A DNA stretch of 64,000 nucleotides from Lichenibacterium ramalinae (GTDB lineage Bacteria > Pseudomonadota > Alphaproteobacteria > Rhizobiales > Beijerinckiaceae): contig NZ_QYBC01000005.1 in NCBI RefSeq assembly GCF_004137085.1, positions 110,196 through 174,195 of the forward strand. Reading direction: 5' to 3'. The notes beneath the pieces were generated by a model, which saw only the letters and a program-made list of their open reading frames with translations, searched no databases and had not been told where the DNA came from. The position numbers and the translations under genes are program-made. This document shows positions 50,671 through 60,722 of the stretch, piece after piece. Each line of letters opens with the position of its first letter. Position 1 is the first letter of the stretch.

Positions 50671-51940
50671 CACGCTTCGCCTCGCCATCGCCCATCTCGG
50701 CCGCCGCGGCGAGGGGGTGGGGCACGATGCCGAGGGCGCCCCCGTCTACGTGCCCTATGCCCTGCCGGGCGAGACCGTGCTGGCGGAGCGCGACGGCGAG
50801 CGGGCCCGCATCCTCGACCTGCTCGAGCCGCGCCGGGATCGGCTAGAGCCGGTCTGCCCCTATTACGGCACCTGCGGGGGCTGCGCCGTGCAGACGCTGC
50901 CGGGGCCCGACTACCTCGCCTGGAAGCGCGACCTCGTGGCGACCGCCCTCGCCAAGGCGGGCCTCGACGTGCCGGTCGAGGCGACGCTCGACGCCCACGG
51001 CGCAGGCCGCCGGCGCGCCACCTTCCATTCCCGGCTGGAAGCCCCGCGCGCGCCGCCGCGCGTCGGCTTCATGCAGGCCCGCACCCACGGCATCGTCGAC
51101 ATCGCCCACTGCCCCATCCTGGCGCCCGGCCTGGCGGGGGCACTGCCGGCGGCACGTCGCGTCGCCGCCATCCTCAGCCAGGCCGGCAAGCCGCTCGACC
51201 TCGTCGTGACGGCGACCGAGACGGGCCTCGACCTCGACCTGCGCGGGCTCGGGCCCGCGGGCGAGCAGCAGCGCCGCGCCCTGGTGGCGGCGGCCGCCGC
51301 GCTCGACCTCGCGCGGCTGTCCAACCACGGCGAGGTGCTGGTCGAGGCGCGGGCGCCGCTGCTGCGCATGGGCCGCGCCGCCCTCGCCATGCCGCCCGGC
51401 GCCTTCCTGCAGGCGACGGAGGCGGGCGAGGCCGCCCTGGCCGCGCGCGTCCTCGCCGGCGTCGGCGGGGCGAAGCGGGTCGCCGACCTGTTCTGCGGCG
51501 TCGGCACCTTCGCGCTGCGCCTCGGCGAGGCCGCGGCGGTGACGGCCGTGGATTCCGAGCGCGGCGCCATCGCCGCCCTGGTGCGGGCCGCGGCCGGCGC
51601 CACCGGCCTGCGCCAGCCGCGGACCGAGGTGCGCGACCTGTTCAAGCGTCCCCTCGCGGCGGCCGAGCTCGAGGGCTTCGACGCCGTGGTGTTCGACCCG
51701 CCCCGCGCCGGCGCCGCCGCCCAGGCGGCCGAGATCGCCCGCTCGGCCGTGCCGCGCGTCGTGGCGGTGAGCTGCGACCCCGGCACCTTCGCGCGCGACG
51801 CCGCCACGCTGGTCAAGGGCGGCTACGCGGTGGAGAGCGTCGTGCCGGTGGACCAGTTCCGCTATTCCGCCCACGTCGAGCTCGTGGCGGTCTTCACCCG
51901 GCCGGTGCGGGTGGCGAAGAAGCGGCGGCTGCTGTCCTGA
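50660..51940 (+). CDS. Class I SAM-dependent RNA m5U methyltransferase (RumA/TrmA-like)
   Basis: A 426-residue enzyme that starts at GTG 50660, overlapping tlyA by 11 bp. The N terminus is TRAM-like (LRLAIAHLGRRGEGVGH ... VPYALPGETVLAE), followed by Fe-S cysteines C66-X5-C72-X2-C75 and a fourth in AHCPIL. The methyltransferase core has VADLFCGVGTFALRL and FDPPRAG, and the catalytic Cys in VSCDPGTFARD. It should make m5U in 23S rRNA; whether it equals RlmC or RlmD is not settled. Together with TlyA it gives a small rRNA-modification pair after dxs. Confidence 0.92.
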   Translation: MAIDTLRLAIAHLGRRGEGVGHDAEGAPVYVPYALPGETVLAERDGERARILDLLEPRRDRLEPVCPYYGTCGGCAVQTLPGPDYLAWKRDLVATALAKAGLDVPVEATLDAHGAGRRRATFHSRLEAPRAPPRVGFMQARTHGIVDIAHCPILAPGLAGALPAARRVAAILSQAGKPLDLVVTATETGLDLDLRGLGPAGEQQRRALVAAAAALDLARLSNHGEVLVEARAPLLRMGRAALAMPPGAFLQATEAGEAALAARVLAGVGGAKRVADLFCGVGTFALRLGEAAAVTAVDSERGAIAALVRAAAGATGLRQPRTEVRDLFKRPLAAAELEGFDAVVFDPPRAGAAAQAAEIARSAVPRVVAVSCDPGTFARDAATLVKGGYAVESVVPVDQFRYSAHVELVAVFTRPVRVAKKRRLLS

Positions 51941-51961
51941 TGCGGGCCCGCGGGGGCTCTG

Positions 51962-52465
51962 CTACCCGGCGCTGAACCGCCCGAAGGCCTCGACCACCTT
52001 GAGGTAGTTGGCGCGTTTGTGCGGCATCACCCGGTCGGGCAGCGAGGCCAGCGGCACCCAGGCCCAGGAGGTGAACTCCACCACGCAGCCCGGCGGCGGG
52101 TTGGCGAGGTCGATGGCGGCCTCGTCGCCCTCGAAGCGCAGCGCCGCCCAGCGCTGGGTCTGGCCCCGGAAGGCCGACAGCTTGTGCGGTCTCCCGCCGT
52201 AGGGCGGAAACTCGTAGGGCCACCAGTCCGGCGTGATGGCCAGCACCGACACGTCGGCGATGCCGGTCTCCTCCCACAGCTCGCGCCGTGCCGCCGCCGC
52301 GATGTCCTCGTCGGGGTCGATGCCGCCCTGCGGCATCTGCCAGGCATGGTCGGCCGTGACCACCTCGGGCCCGGCATTGACGGCCGTGCCGGCGAAGACG
52401 AGGCCGGCGGCATTGAACAGCGCGATGCCGACGTTCGGCCGATAGGGCAGGGGAGTCTCGGTCAT
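51962..52465 (-). CDS. rppH: RNA pyrophosphohydrolase RppH
   Basis: A 167-residue Nudix hydrolase that removes pyrophosphate from 5' ends of mRNA and starts decay. The Nudix box spans residues 47-69 (GGIDPDEDIAAAARRELWEE then TGI) with all catalytic Glu. Flanking blocks YRPNVGIALFNAAGLVF and WAALRFEGDEAAIDL, and the end PHKRANYLKVVEAFGRF, match RppH. It is convergent with the RumA-like gene (21 bp apart) and divergent from the acyl-CoA synthetase gene. Confidence 0.95.
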   Translation of the reverse strand: MTETPLPYRPNVGIALFNAAGLVFAGTAVNAGPEVVTADHAWQMPQGGIDPDEDIAAAARRELWEETGIADVSVLAITPDWWPYEFPPYGGRPHKLSAFRGQTQRWAALRFEGDEAAIDLANPPPGCVVEFTSWAWVPLASLPDRVMPHKRANYLKVVEAFGRFSAG

Positions 52466-52544
52466 GCGGGGCGGGCATCCTTCTGTTGCGTCGCGGCGAT
52501 TGGCGTCGCTGCGCTGCAATATGGTAGCGTGTCGGCGTCATCCT

Positions 52545-54176
52545 ATGGACGAAACCGCCATGCTGTACCAACCGCCGCGCCAGCGCGACCGGCTCCCGGC
52601 GCCGCCGGCGGCGGTCGGCGTGCCGGTTCGCTTCAACATCGGCACGGCCGCCGTCGACCGCTGGGCCGCCGTGGAGCCCGGCCGCGTCGCCGTCCTCGAC
52701 CTCCACGGCGCCCGGCCCGCCACCGCCACCTACGGCGAACTGCGCGACCGGTCAGACCGGCTCGCCCTGGCGCTGCGCCGGCTCGGCGTGGCGGCGGGGG
52801 ACCGCGTCGCCGTGTTCCTGCCGCAGGGGGCCGCCGCCATCGTGGCCCAGGTCGCCCTCTACAAGCTCGGCGCCATCGTGCTGCCGCTGGCGGCCGTCTT
52901 CGGGCCCGAAGCCCTGGCCTACCGCTTCGCCGATGCGGGCGTGAGCCTCGCCGTGACGGATGCGCGCGGCGCGGCGCGGATCGCCGCCATAGCGCCCGCC
53001 CCGACGACGCTGCGCGACGTGGTCTCGGTCGACGGGCGGGACGGCGCCGTGCTGGGGCTCGACGACCTGCTGGACCGCGAAACCGGGCCCTTCGTGCCCG
53101 TCGACTCCGCCTCGGCCGACCCCGCCCTGATGATCTACACGTCCGGGACCACCGGCCAGCCCAAGGGGGCGCTGCACGGCCACCGCGTGCTCGCCGGGCA
53201 CCTGCCGGGCCTGCGCTTCAGCCACGGCGGCTTCCCGCAGCCCGACGACCTGATGTGGACCCCGGCCGACTGGGCCTGGGCCGGCGGCCTGCTCAACGCC
53301 GTGCTGCCGGCGCTGTACCACGGCGTGCCGGTCGTGGCGCGGCGCGGCGAGGGCTTCGACGCCGACGGCGTCTTCCGCCTGCTGCGCCACCACCCCGTGA
53401 CGCGCGCCTTCATCCCGCCCACCGCGCTCCGCATGTTGCGCGCTGCCGCGCCGGAGGGCTGCGGCCCGCTGCGCCTGCGCAGCGTCACGGCGGCCGGCGA
53501 AGCGCTCGGCGCCGAAACGCGGGACTGGGCGCGCGGCGCGCTCGGCTGCGCGGTCGAGGATGTCTACGGCCAGACCGAGTGCAACTACGTGCTCGGCTCG
53601 GCTTCGGCGCGGGGCGCGGTGCGGCGGGGCGCCATCGGCCGGGCGACGCCGGGCCACACGGTCGCGGTGCTGCGGCCCGACGGCACGCGCTGCGAGCCCG
53701 GCGAGCCCGGCGGCATCGCGGTGCGGCGGCCCGACCCCACGCTGTTCCTCGGCTATTGGAACCGGCCCGAGGCCACGGCGGCGAAGTTCATCGGCGACTG
53801 GATGACGACCGGCGACCAGGCCACGATGGACCGGGACGGCTACGTGTCGTTCCTCGGGCGGGACGACGACATCATCACATCGTCGGGCTTCCGCATCGGC
53901 CCCGTCGAGATCGAGGAATGCCTGCTCCGCCACCCCGCCGTGGCCGCCGCCGCCGTCGTGGGCCAGCCGGACGCGCTGCGCACCGAGATCGTCAAGGCCT
54001 TCGTGGTGCTGCGCGACGGCGTGGCGCCCTCCGCCGACATGGCCGAAGCCATCCAGCGCTTCGTGCGCCAGCACCTGTCGGCCCACGAATACCCGCGCGC
54101 CGTGGACTTCGTCGCCGCCCTGCCGATGACCACCACCGGCAAGGTGATGCGCGGCGTGCTGCGCGGGCGGGGGTGA
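52545..54176 (+). CDS. AMP-forming acyl-CoA synthetase (acetyl/acyl-CoA ligase family)
   Basis: The 543-residue ligase has the P-loop YTSGTTGQPKGALHGH, VTAAGEALG, YGQTECNYVLG, TTGDQATMDRDGYVSFLGRDDDIITSSGFRIGP, and the C-terminal Lys in TTTGKVMR, the full set for adenylation and thioester formation. The motif WTPADWAWAGGLLNA is typical of medium-chain/benzoate-like ACS branches, so the substrate may be a short or medium fatty acid or an aromatic acid. The start is ATG 52545; ATG 52560 is also possible. It is divergent from rppH with 79 bp between. Confidence 0.92.
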   Translation: MDETAMLYQPPRQRDRLPAPPAAVGVPVRFNIGTAAVDRWAAVEPGRVAVLDLHGARPATATYGELRDRSDRLALALRRLGVAAGDRVAVFLPQGAAAIVAQVALYKLGAIVLPLAAVFGPEALAYRFADAGVSLAVTDARGAARIAAIAPAPTTLRDVVSVDGRDGAVLGLDDLLDRETGPFVPVDSASADPALMIYTSGTTGQPKGALHGHRVLAGHLPGLRFSHGGFPQPDDLMWTPADWAWAGGLLNAVLPALYHGVPVVARRGEGFDADGVFRLLRHHPVTRAFIPPTALRMLRAAAPEGCGPLRLRSVTAAGEALGAETRDWARGALGCAVEDVYGQTECNYVLGSASARGAVRRGAIGRATPGHTVAVLRPDGTRCEPGEPGGIAVRRPDPTLFLGYWNRPEATAAKFIGDWMTTGDQATMDRDGYVSFLGRDDDIITSSGFRIGPVEIEECLLRHPAVAAAAVVGQPDALRTEIVKAFVVLRDGVAPSADMAEAIQRFVRQHLSAHEYPRAVDFVAALPMTTTGKVMRGVLRGRG

Positions 54177-54179
54177 GCG

Positions 54180-56264
54180 TCAGCTGGAGCCCGGGTCGTC
54201 CCGTCGCGCCGCAGCCTGGAGCAGGGCCGCCGTGGCTGGGTCGAAGGGCACCGCGACCGTGATCCTGCGCTGGTCGGCGTCCTCGAAGGCGAGCTGGAGC
54301 GCGCCCGCGATCGGCCCGGTCTCGGGGATGTCGAACGTCACCTCGTAGCCGCCTTCCCATCGCAGCCCGACGACGGAGGCGGCCAGCAGCAACGGGTGAC
54401 GGTTGCGATCGAAGGGCGTTATGACGGTGAGGCGCTCCGGCGGGCCGAACAGCGCGTCGTCGGCGGAAGTGGCATGGATCTCGACGCTCAGGCGCGCCGA
54501 CACCCCCACGGCCGACGTCCTGACGCGGAGCCGCAGGTGCAGTTTCGCCGCCGGGACGTCCACGTCGCCGAGGAGCACGGGCTCGTCCGGCCGCCGCGGC
54601 CGCCCGGAGGCGGCGATCGGGGTCCAGACCGCCGAACCCCGAAGGCGCTCCGGCTCGCTGGCGAAGCGCGCCGGCTGGACGTCGTAGAGCGCGGCGGCGG
54701 CGAGGGACCGCACGGCCGGTTCCGCACCGTCCGCCACGGGGATGACCGGGCCGAAGCCCGACACCAGGAAGGGCTGGCGCGGGTTCGGCAGGGCAGGCAG
54801 CAGCGTCGCCGGCGCGGTCCAGGGTTCACCGGCGGCGGCGAAACCGCAGCACAGCGTCTCCCACAGGTCGATCGCGTGATTGTCGAGGCTCGACAGGGTG
54901 AGGGCGATGCGGCCCAAGCCGTCGTCGGTCTGGACATCGAAGACCAGCCAGTCGCGCTTGTGCATCTGCGTGAGGAAGTCGTCCCGCCAGTTCCGCACGA
55001 CGTGGAACAGGGCGGCAGGTCCGTCCTGGACCGGACCGTCCCCGAATTCGGACAGGCAGAGCGACAGGTCGCAGATCCGTGGCGGGCGCAGGTTGACCAC
55101 CACGGCGGCATCCGGCGCGGCCGTCGCGGTGATGCGGGCCGACAGGTCGAAGGACGATGCCGCGCCGGAGCCGACCTCCGGCACGATCTCCACCGAACCG
55201 CCGAGGTGGCGCTCCGGCACACGCCAGTCGCCGATCAGGACCGGCACGTCGCGCGACGTGGCGTCGATGCGCCAGGTGACCACGCCGGTCCTCCGCCGGC
55301 CGTCCTCGAGCGTCAGGGCCGCCGGGGCCTGGACGGGGCGCAGGGCCGCCGCCTCGGCCTGGGCCGCGCGCCGCGCGCCGGCCGCGGCCTCGACGGCCGC
55401 CCGGGACGCCGCCTCGTCGGCGAGGAGCACGGCGGCACCCGTCGCGTCGGTGGCGATCCGCGTCGCGATCATCTCCGACCGGCTCATCCAATGGATGCCG
55501 CTCGGCGGTGTGGCCCGCATCAGCGGCATGATGGACTCGTCGACGCCCATGCCGAGCAGATAGCGATCGAAGGCCGAATACAGGCTCGCCGGCGCCGCGC
55601 TCCTGACGATGCGGGTCGGCAGCGGGCGACTTGCGACGAGGGTGCGGCTCACCTCCATGACCCGGCCGCCGATCCTCCGCTTGAGGATGCGGAAGGTGTT
55701 CATCACGGGGCGGAAGGTCTCGACCCGCATCGCCTGATGAACGCCGACATAGGCATCGTAGGGCACGACGCGGGCGGTGCCGCCCGCCAGAACGAAGACG
55801 CAGGCCGACGCGCAGGCCGGCGGCGTGGATGCGCCGACATGGCCGGGGTGGAGGCCGGTCCGCAGGCGGGACGAGCAGGCGGCGTCGCCGGCGCCGCACT
55901 CCGTCAGCAGGGTGCTGGCCACCACCGTTTCGAGCTTGCCGGCCCGGATCATCCGACCCATGGCGAGCCCCGCGGTGCTCTCGCCGCCGGGCGAGTCGAG
56001 CAGGACCGGCACCCGTCGACCCCGAAGGCGGGCCAGCGCCGTCGCCAGGATCGCGGGTGTCTCGAACCCGATCTTGCCGGTGAGCGCCAGCCATTCGGGG
56101 CAGTCCGCGCCGCAATCGGCGGCATCGCTGCGCACCAGCGTCACCGTCATCGGCGCCAGCGCCTCGGCATGCGTGAAGGCCAGGGCGGGTCCCGGTCCGA
56201 CGGGGGTCCGGCAGGCCAGCAGTCCGGCGAGGAGGGCGATGCGGCGCAGGGACGGGCGAACCAT
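54180..56264 (-). CDS. Large secreted protein with ClpP-fold N-terminal domain
   Basis: A 694-residue protein with an N-terminal signal (MVRPSLRRIALLAGLLACRT). Residues 38-180 resemble the periplasmic ClpP-like family COG3904: LTGKIGFET, VLLDSPGGESTAGLAMG (oxyanion loop), CASACVFVLAGGTARVVP with Ser153 as possible nucleophile, and YVGVHQAM with His176. A helical Ala-rich stretch follows (about 310-340), then about 350 residues of beta-rich sequence I do not recognise. Many Cys pairs suggest a disulfide-rich periplasmic protein. A role as protease is only inferred from the fold. It ends 3 bp from the convergent acyl-CoA synthetase stop. Confidence 0.8.
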   Translation of the reverse strand: MVRPSLRRIALLAGLLACRTPVGPGPALAFTHAEALAPMTVTLVRSDAADCGADCPEWLALTGKIGFETPAILATALARLRGRRVPVLLDSPGGESTAGLAMGRMIRAGKLETVVASTLLTECGAGDAACSSRLRTGLHPGHVGASTPPACASACVFVLAGGTARVVPYDAYVGVHQAMRVETFRPVMNTFRILKRRIGGRVMEVSRTLVASRPLPTRIVRSAAPASLYSAFDRYLLGMGVDESIMPLMRATPPSGIHWMSRSEMIATRIATDATGAAVLLADEAASRAAVEAAAGARRAAQAEAAALRPVQAPAALTLEDGRRRTGVVTWRIDATSRDVPVLIGDWRVPERHLGGSVEIVPEVGSGAASSFDLSARITATAAPDAAVVVNLRPPRICDLSLCLSEFGDGPVQDGPAALFHVVRNWRDDFLTQMHKRDWLVFDVQTDDGLGRIALTLSSLDNHAIDLWETLCCGFAAAGEPWTAPATLLPALPNPRQPFLVSGFGPVIPVADGAEPAVRSLAAAALYDVQPARFASEPERLRGSAVWTPIAASGRPRRPDEPVLLGDVDVPAAKLHLRLRVRTSAVGVSARLSVEIHATSADDALFGPPERLTVITPFDRNRHPLLLAASVVGLRWEGGYEVTFDIPETGPIAGALQLAFEDADQRRITVAVPFDPATAALLQAAARRDDPGSS

Positions 56265-56367
56265 GGCGGCGACCACCGTGGCGGGGCGGTGCGACAGCTC
56301 GGCTCTGGCCCGCCGCAACCGAAGATAGCGCGCGACCGGAGCCCGACCATGGGGGGCCGCGCTGTCC

Positions 56368-57251
56368 TCAGCGGGCGGCGGGGATGCCGGACCGGTCCTC
56401 CTGCATCAGGGCCGCGAGGCCGTCGCGGTAGGTCGGAAAGCCCAGCCGCACGCCGAGGTCGTCCTTCATGGCCGCGTTGGAGACGCGGCGGTTGGCGCCG
56501 TAGAAGCTCCGCGCCATGGGCGACAGCTCGGCCTCGGCGAAGGGGATGAGCGGCGGCGGCGCGATGCCGACGAGCTTGGCCGCATAGGCGACGACGTCGG
56601 GGGCCGGGGCCGGCTCGTCGTCGGCGATGTTCCAGGCGCGCCCCGCGCCTTCGCGCAGCAGCGCCGCCGAGATGGCCCGGCCGATGTCGTCGACGTGGAT
56701 GCGGTTGAACACCTGCCCGGGCTTGTCGATGCGACGCGCCGTGCCGTCGCGCAGGTCCTCGATGGCGTTGCGGCCCGGCCCGTAGATGCCGGCGAGGCGC
56801 AGCACCGCCACCTCCCGGCCGGACCGGGCGCCGAGCGCCAGCCACCGGTCCTCGACGGCGAGCCGCGTGCGCCCGCGCTCGCTTTCCGGAACGGGGCGCA
56901 CGTCCTCGTCGATCCAGGCGCCGCCGTGGTCGCCGTAGACCCCGATGGTCGACAGGTAGACGATGCGCTTGAGGCGCGGCGCTTCCGCGATGGCGGCGCC
57001 GAAATGGTCGAGCACCGGGTCGCCGCCCTCGGCCGGCTGCACCGACACCAGCAGGGCATCGGCCGCCGCCAGGGCCTCGGCGATGGCGGGGTCGGCGTCG
57101 GGCGGGTCGAAGCGGAGCGCCCGGATGCGGTCGGCCGCCAATGCCGCCACCCGGTCCGCCGAACGGACCGTGCCGGCCACGGCATCGAAATGCCCGGCGT
57201 GATGGCGCAGGTAATGCCCGGCCGTGTAGCCGATGCCGAAGACGAAGAGGT

Positions 57252-57255
<4 letters not shown>
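56368..57255 (-). CDS. NAD-dependent epimerase/dehydratase family protein (YeeZ-like)
   Basis: The 295-residue extended-SDR protein starts [20 protein letters not shown], a Rossmann loop, then VVYLST-like [37 protein letters not shown] and [13 protein letters not shown]. The Tyr-x3-Lys of active epimerases is not clear (the region reads [14 protein letters not shown]), so it may be a non-enzymatic or atypical member like YeeZ. It is the third gene of gst-queG-epimerase; its ATG overlaps the queG stop (ATGA). Confidence 0.87.
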
Positions 57256-58372
<1,117 letters not shown>

Positions 58373-58376
<4 letters not shown>

Positions 58377-59065
58377 AAATCCAGGTCCGCGTAGACCGGG
58401 CTCGGGATGATGCCCGGCACGCGGTCGGCCAGCAGGGTGCGGAAGGAGGGGCGCGACTTCACCCGCGCGTACCAGGTCTTCGCCGTCTCGTCCTCCGCCC
58501 ATGGCACGTCGCCCAGGAAATCGATGCTCGACAGATGCGCGGCGGCGGCGAGATCGGCATAGGTGAGCCGGTCGCCGGCGAGCCAGTTGCGGCTCCGGAT
58601 GAGGAAGCCGATGTAGCGCAGATGGTAGCGGATGTTGGCCCGTGCCACCCGCACGGCGTCCATGTCGGGCGCGCCGCCACCCTGGTCCTGCGTCATGAAG
58701 CGCTTGTAGACCTTCTCGGTGATGAGGTGGCCCGAGACTTCGGCGAAGAACTTGGCGTTGAACCAGTCGAGCAGGCGCCGCGTCTCGACGCGGCCGACGG
58801 GGTCGTCCGGCAGGAGCCGGCGGTCCCCGAGCCCCAGGCCCCGCGTCTCGTCGAGGTATTCCGAGATGGGCCCGGGCCCCGGGATGGGTCCGGCCTCGTG
58901 CTCCACCATCACGGGCGTGGTGCCGGCCGGGTTCATGACCAGGAAGTCGCGGCGACGCTCGAAGACGCGTTCCTCGATGAGGTCGGGCTCGATCCCCATT
59001 TCGCCGAGGACGAGGCGGATGAAGCGGGAATGGGGGCAGAGAGGGTGGTGATAGAGGTCCGTCAT
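58373..59065 (-). CDS. Glutathione S-transferase family protein
   Basis: The 230-residue protein has an N-terminal thioredoxin-like domain ([39 protein letters not shown], then [12 protein letters not shown]) and an all-helical C-terminal domain ([13 protein letters not shown] ... [22 protein letters not shown]). The Cys/Ser in PLCPHS suits a beta- or zeta-like GST. Substrate unknown. It is first of a three-gene unit with queG and an epimerase, and is divergent from glcD. Confidence 0.92.
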
Positions 59066-59254
59066 CTCGCCCGTACTGGCAGTGTGGCCCGCTGCGCGGC
59101 CTCGGACGTCGCGGACCGAAGGCGCCGCCCGGTATAGGCCGGGTGGGACGGTGCGACAACCGGTTTCGGCCCGGCGCCCGGCGCGGTGCCGTTCCCATCC
59201 GCCGTGGGCCCGCCTATATTGCCCCGACAAGACCGCGCCCCGGGAGGACACCAG

Positions 59255-60718
59255 ATGTCGGCCATCGCCTTTCCCGCCCCCGACCCGTCCATCCTGGCCC
59301 GCCGTCCCGCGATCCTCGCCGGCCTCGCCGCCCTTTTGCCCGCCGAATGCCTCGTGACCAGCGAGGACGAGCGCCGCGCCTTCGAGACCGACGGCCTCAC
59401 GGCCTACCGCCAGGTGCCGCTCGCCGTGGTGCTGCCGCGCACGACCGAGGAGGTGTCGCGGGTCATGGCCTTCCTCCACGGCCAAGGCGTCAAGGTGATC
59501 CCGCGCGGCGCCGGCACGTCGCTCTGCGGCGGCGCCATCCCGCAGCCCGACGCCGTGGTGGTGGGGGTCGGCAAGCTGAACCGCATCCTCGACCTCGATT
59601 TCGCCAACCGCACGGCCCGCGTCGAGGCCGGCGTCACCAACCTCGCCATCACGGGGGCGGTGGCGCACCGCGGCTTCTTCTACGCGCCCGACCCGTCCTC
59701 GCAGCTCGCCTGCACCATCGCCGGCAACATCGCGATGAACTCGGGCGGGGCGCATTGCCTGAAATACGGCGTCACCACCAACAACGTCCTCGGCGTCCGC
59801 ATGGTGATGGTGGACGGCACCGTGGTGGACATCGGCGGCCAGCACATGGACGCGGGCGGGCTCGACCTGCTCGGCCTCGTCGTGGGGTCGGAGGGGCAGC
59901 TCGGCATCGTCACGGAAGCGACGGTGCGGATCCTGCGCGCCGCCGAGGGCGCCCAGCCCGTGCTCTTCGGCTTCGACAGCGTGGAAGCGGCGGGCGACAC
60001 CGTTTCGGCCATCATCGGGGCCGGCATCGTGCCGGTGGCGATGGAGTACATGGACAAGGTCGCCATCGAGATCTGCGAAGCCTTCGCCCATGCGGGCTAC
60101 CCGCTCGACGTGGAAGCCATGCTGATCATCGAGGTCGAGGGCTCCCCCGGCGACATGACCGAGCAGCTGCGCAAGATCATCGCCATCGCGCGGGAGCACG
60201 GTGTCAAGACCATCAAGGAGAGCCGTTCGGCGGCCGAGACGGCGGCGATCTGGAAGGGGCGGAAATCGGCCTTCGGCGCCACCGGCCGCGTCGCCGACTA
60301 CATCTGCATGGACGGCACCATCCCGACCGGGCGGCTGCCCGAAGTGCTGCGCCGCATCCGCGAGATCACCGACGGCTACGGCCTCAAGGCCGCCAACGTG
60401 TTCCACGCCGGCGACGGCAACCTCCACCCGCTGGTGCTCTACAACATCAACGACCCCCGCGAGCAGGAGAAGGCCGAGGAAGCCGGCAACGACATCCTCC
60501 GGCTCTGCGTCGAGGTGGGGGGCTGCCTCACGGGCGAGCACGGCGTCGGCATCGAGAAGCGCGACCTGATGGGCTGCCAGTTCGACAGGGCCGACCTCGA
60601 CCAGCAGATGCGGGTGCGCGCCGCCTTCGACCCCGCCTGGCTGCTGAACCCCGCCAAGGTGTTCCCGCTCGACGGGCGGCTGCCGCCCGAGGTGCCGGCG
60701 CGGCCGGCGGCCGCGTGA
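59255..60718 (+). CDS. glcD: Glycolate oxidase FAD-linked subunit GlcD
   Basis: A 487-residue flavoprotein of the FAD-binding type 4 family that oxidises glycolate (or D-lactate) to the 2-oxo acid. FAD-contacting segments are VIPRGAGTSLCGGA (83-90 region), YAPDPSSQLACTIAGNIAMN and GLVVGSEGQLGIVTEATV. The C-terminal part has HAGDGNLHPLVLYN and GEHGVGIEKRDLM. The ATG at 59255 follows GGGAGG. It is followed 4 bp later by glcE; glcF, the Fe-S subunit, is not next. Confidence 0.95.
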   Translation: MSAIAFPAPDPSILARRPAILAGLAALLPAECLVTSEDERRAFETDGLTAYRQVPLAVVLPRTTEEVSRVMAFLHGQGVKVIPRGAGTSLCGGAIPQPDAVVVGVGKLNRILDLDFANRTARVEAGVTNLAITGAVAHRGFFYAPDPSSQLACTIAGNIAMNSGGAHCLKYGVTTNNVLGVRMVMVDGTVVDIGGQHMDAGGLDLLGLVVGSEGQLGIVTEATVRILRAAEGAQPVLFGFDSVEAAGDTVSAIIGAGIVPVAMEYMDKVAIEICEAFAHAGYPLDVEAMLIIEVEGSPGDMTEQLRKIIAIAREHGVKTIKESRSAAETAAIWKGRKSAFGATGRVADYICMDGTIPTGRLPEVLRRIREITDGYGLKAANVFHAGDGNLHPLVLYNINDPREQEKAEEAGNDILRLCVEVGGCLTGEHGVGIEKRDLMGCQFDRADLDQQMRVRAAFDPAWLLNPAKVFPLDGRLPPEVPARPAAA

Positions 60719-60722
60719 GGCC

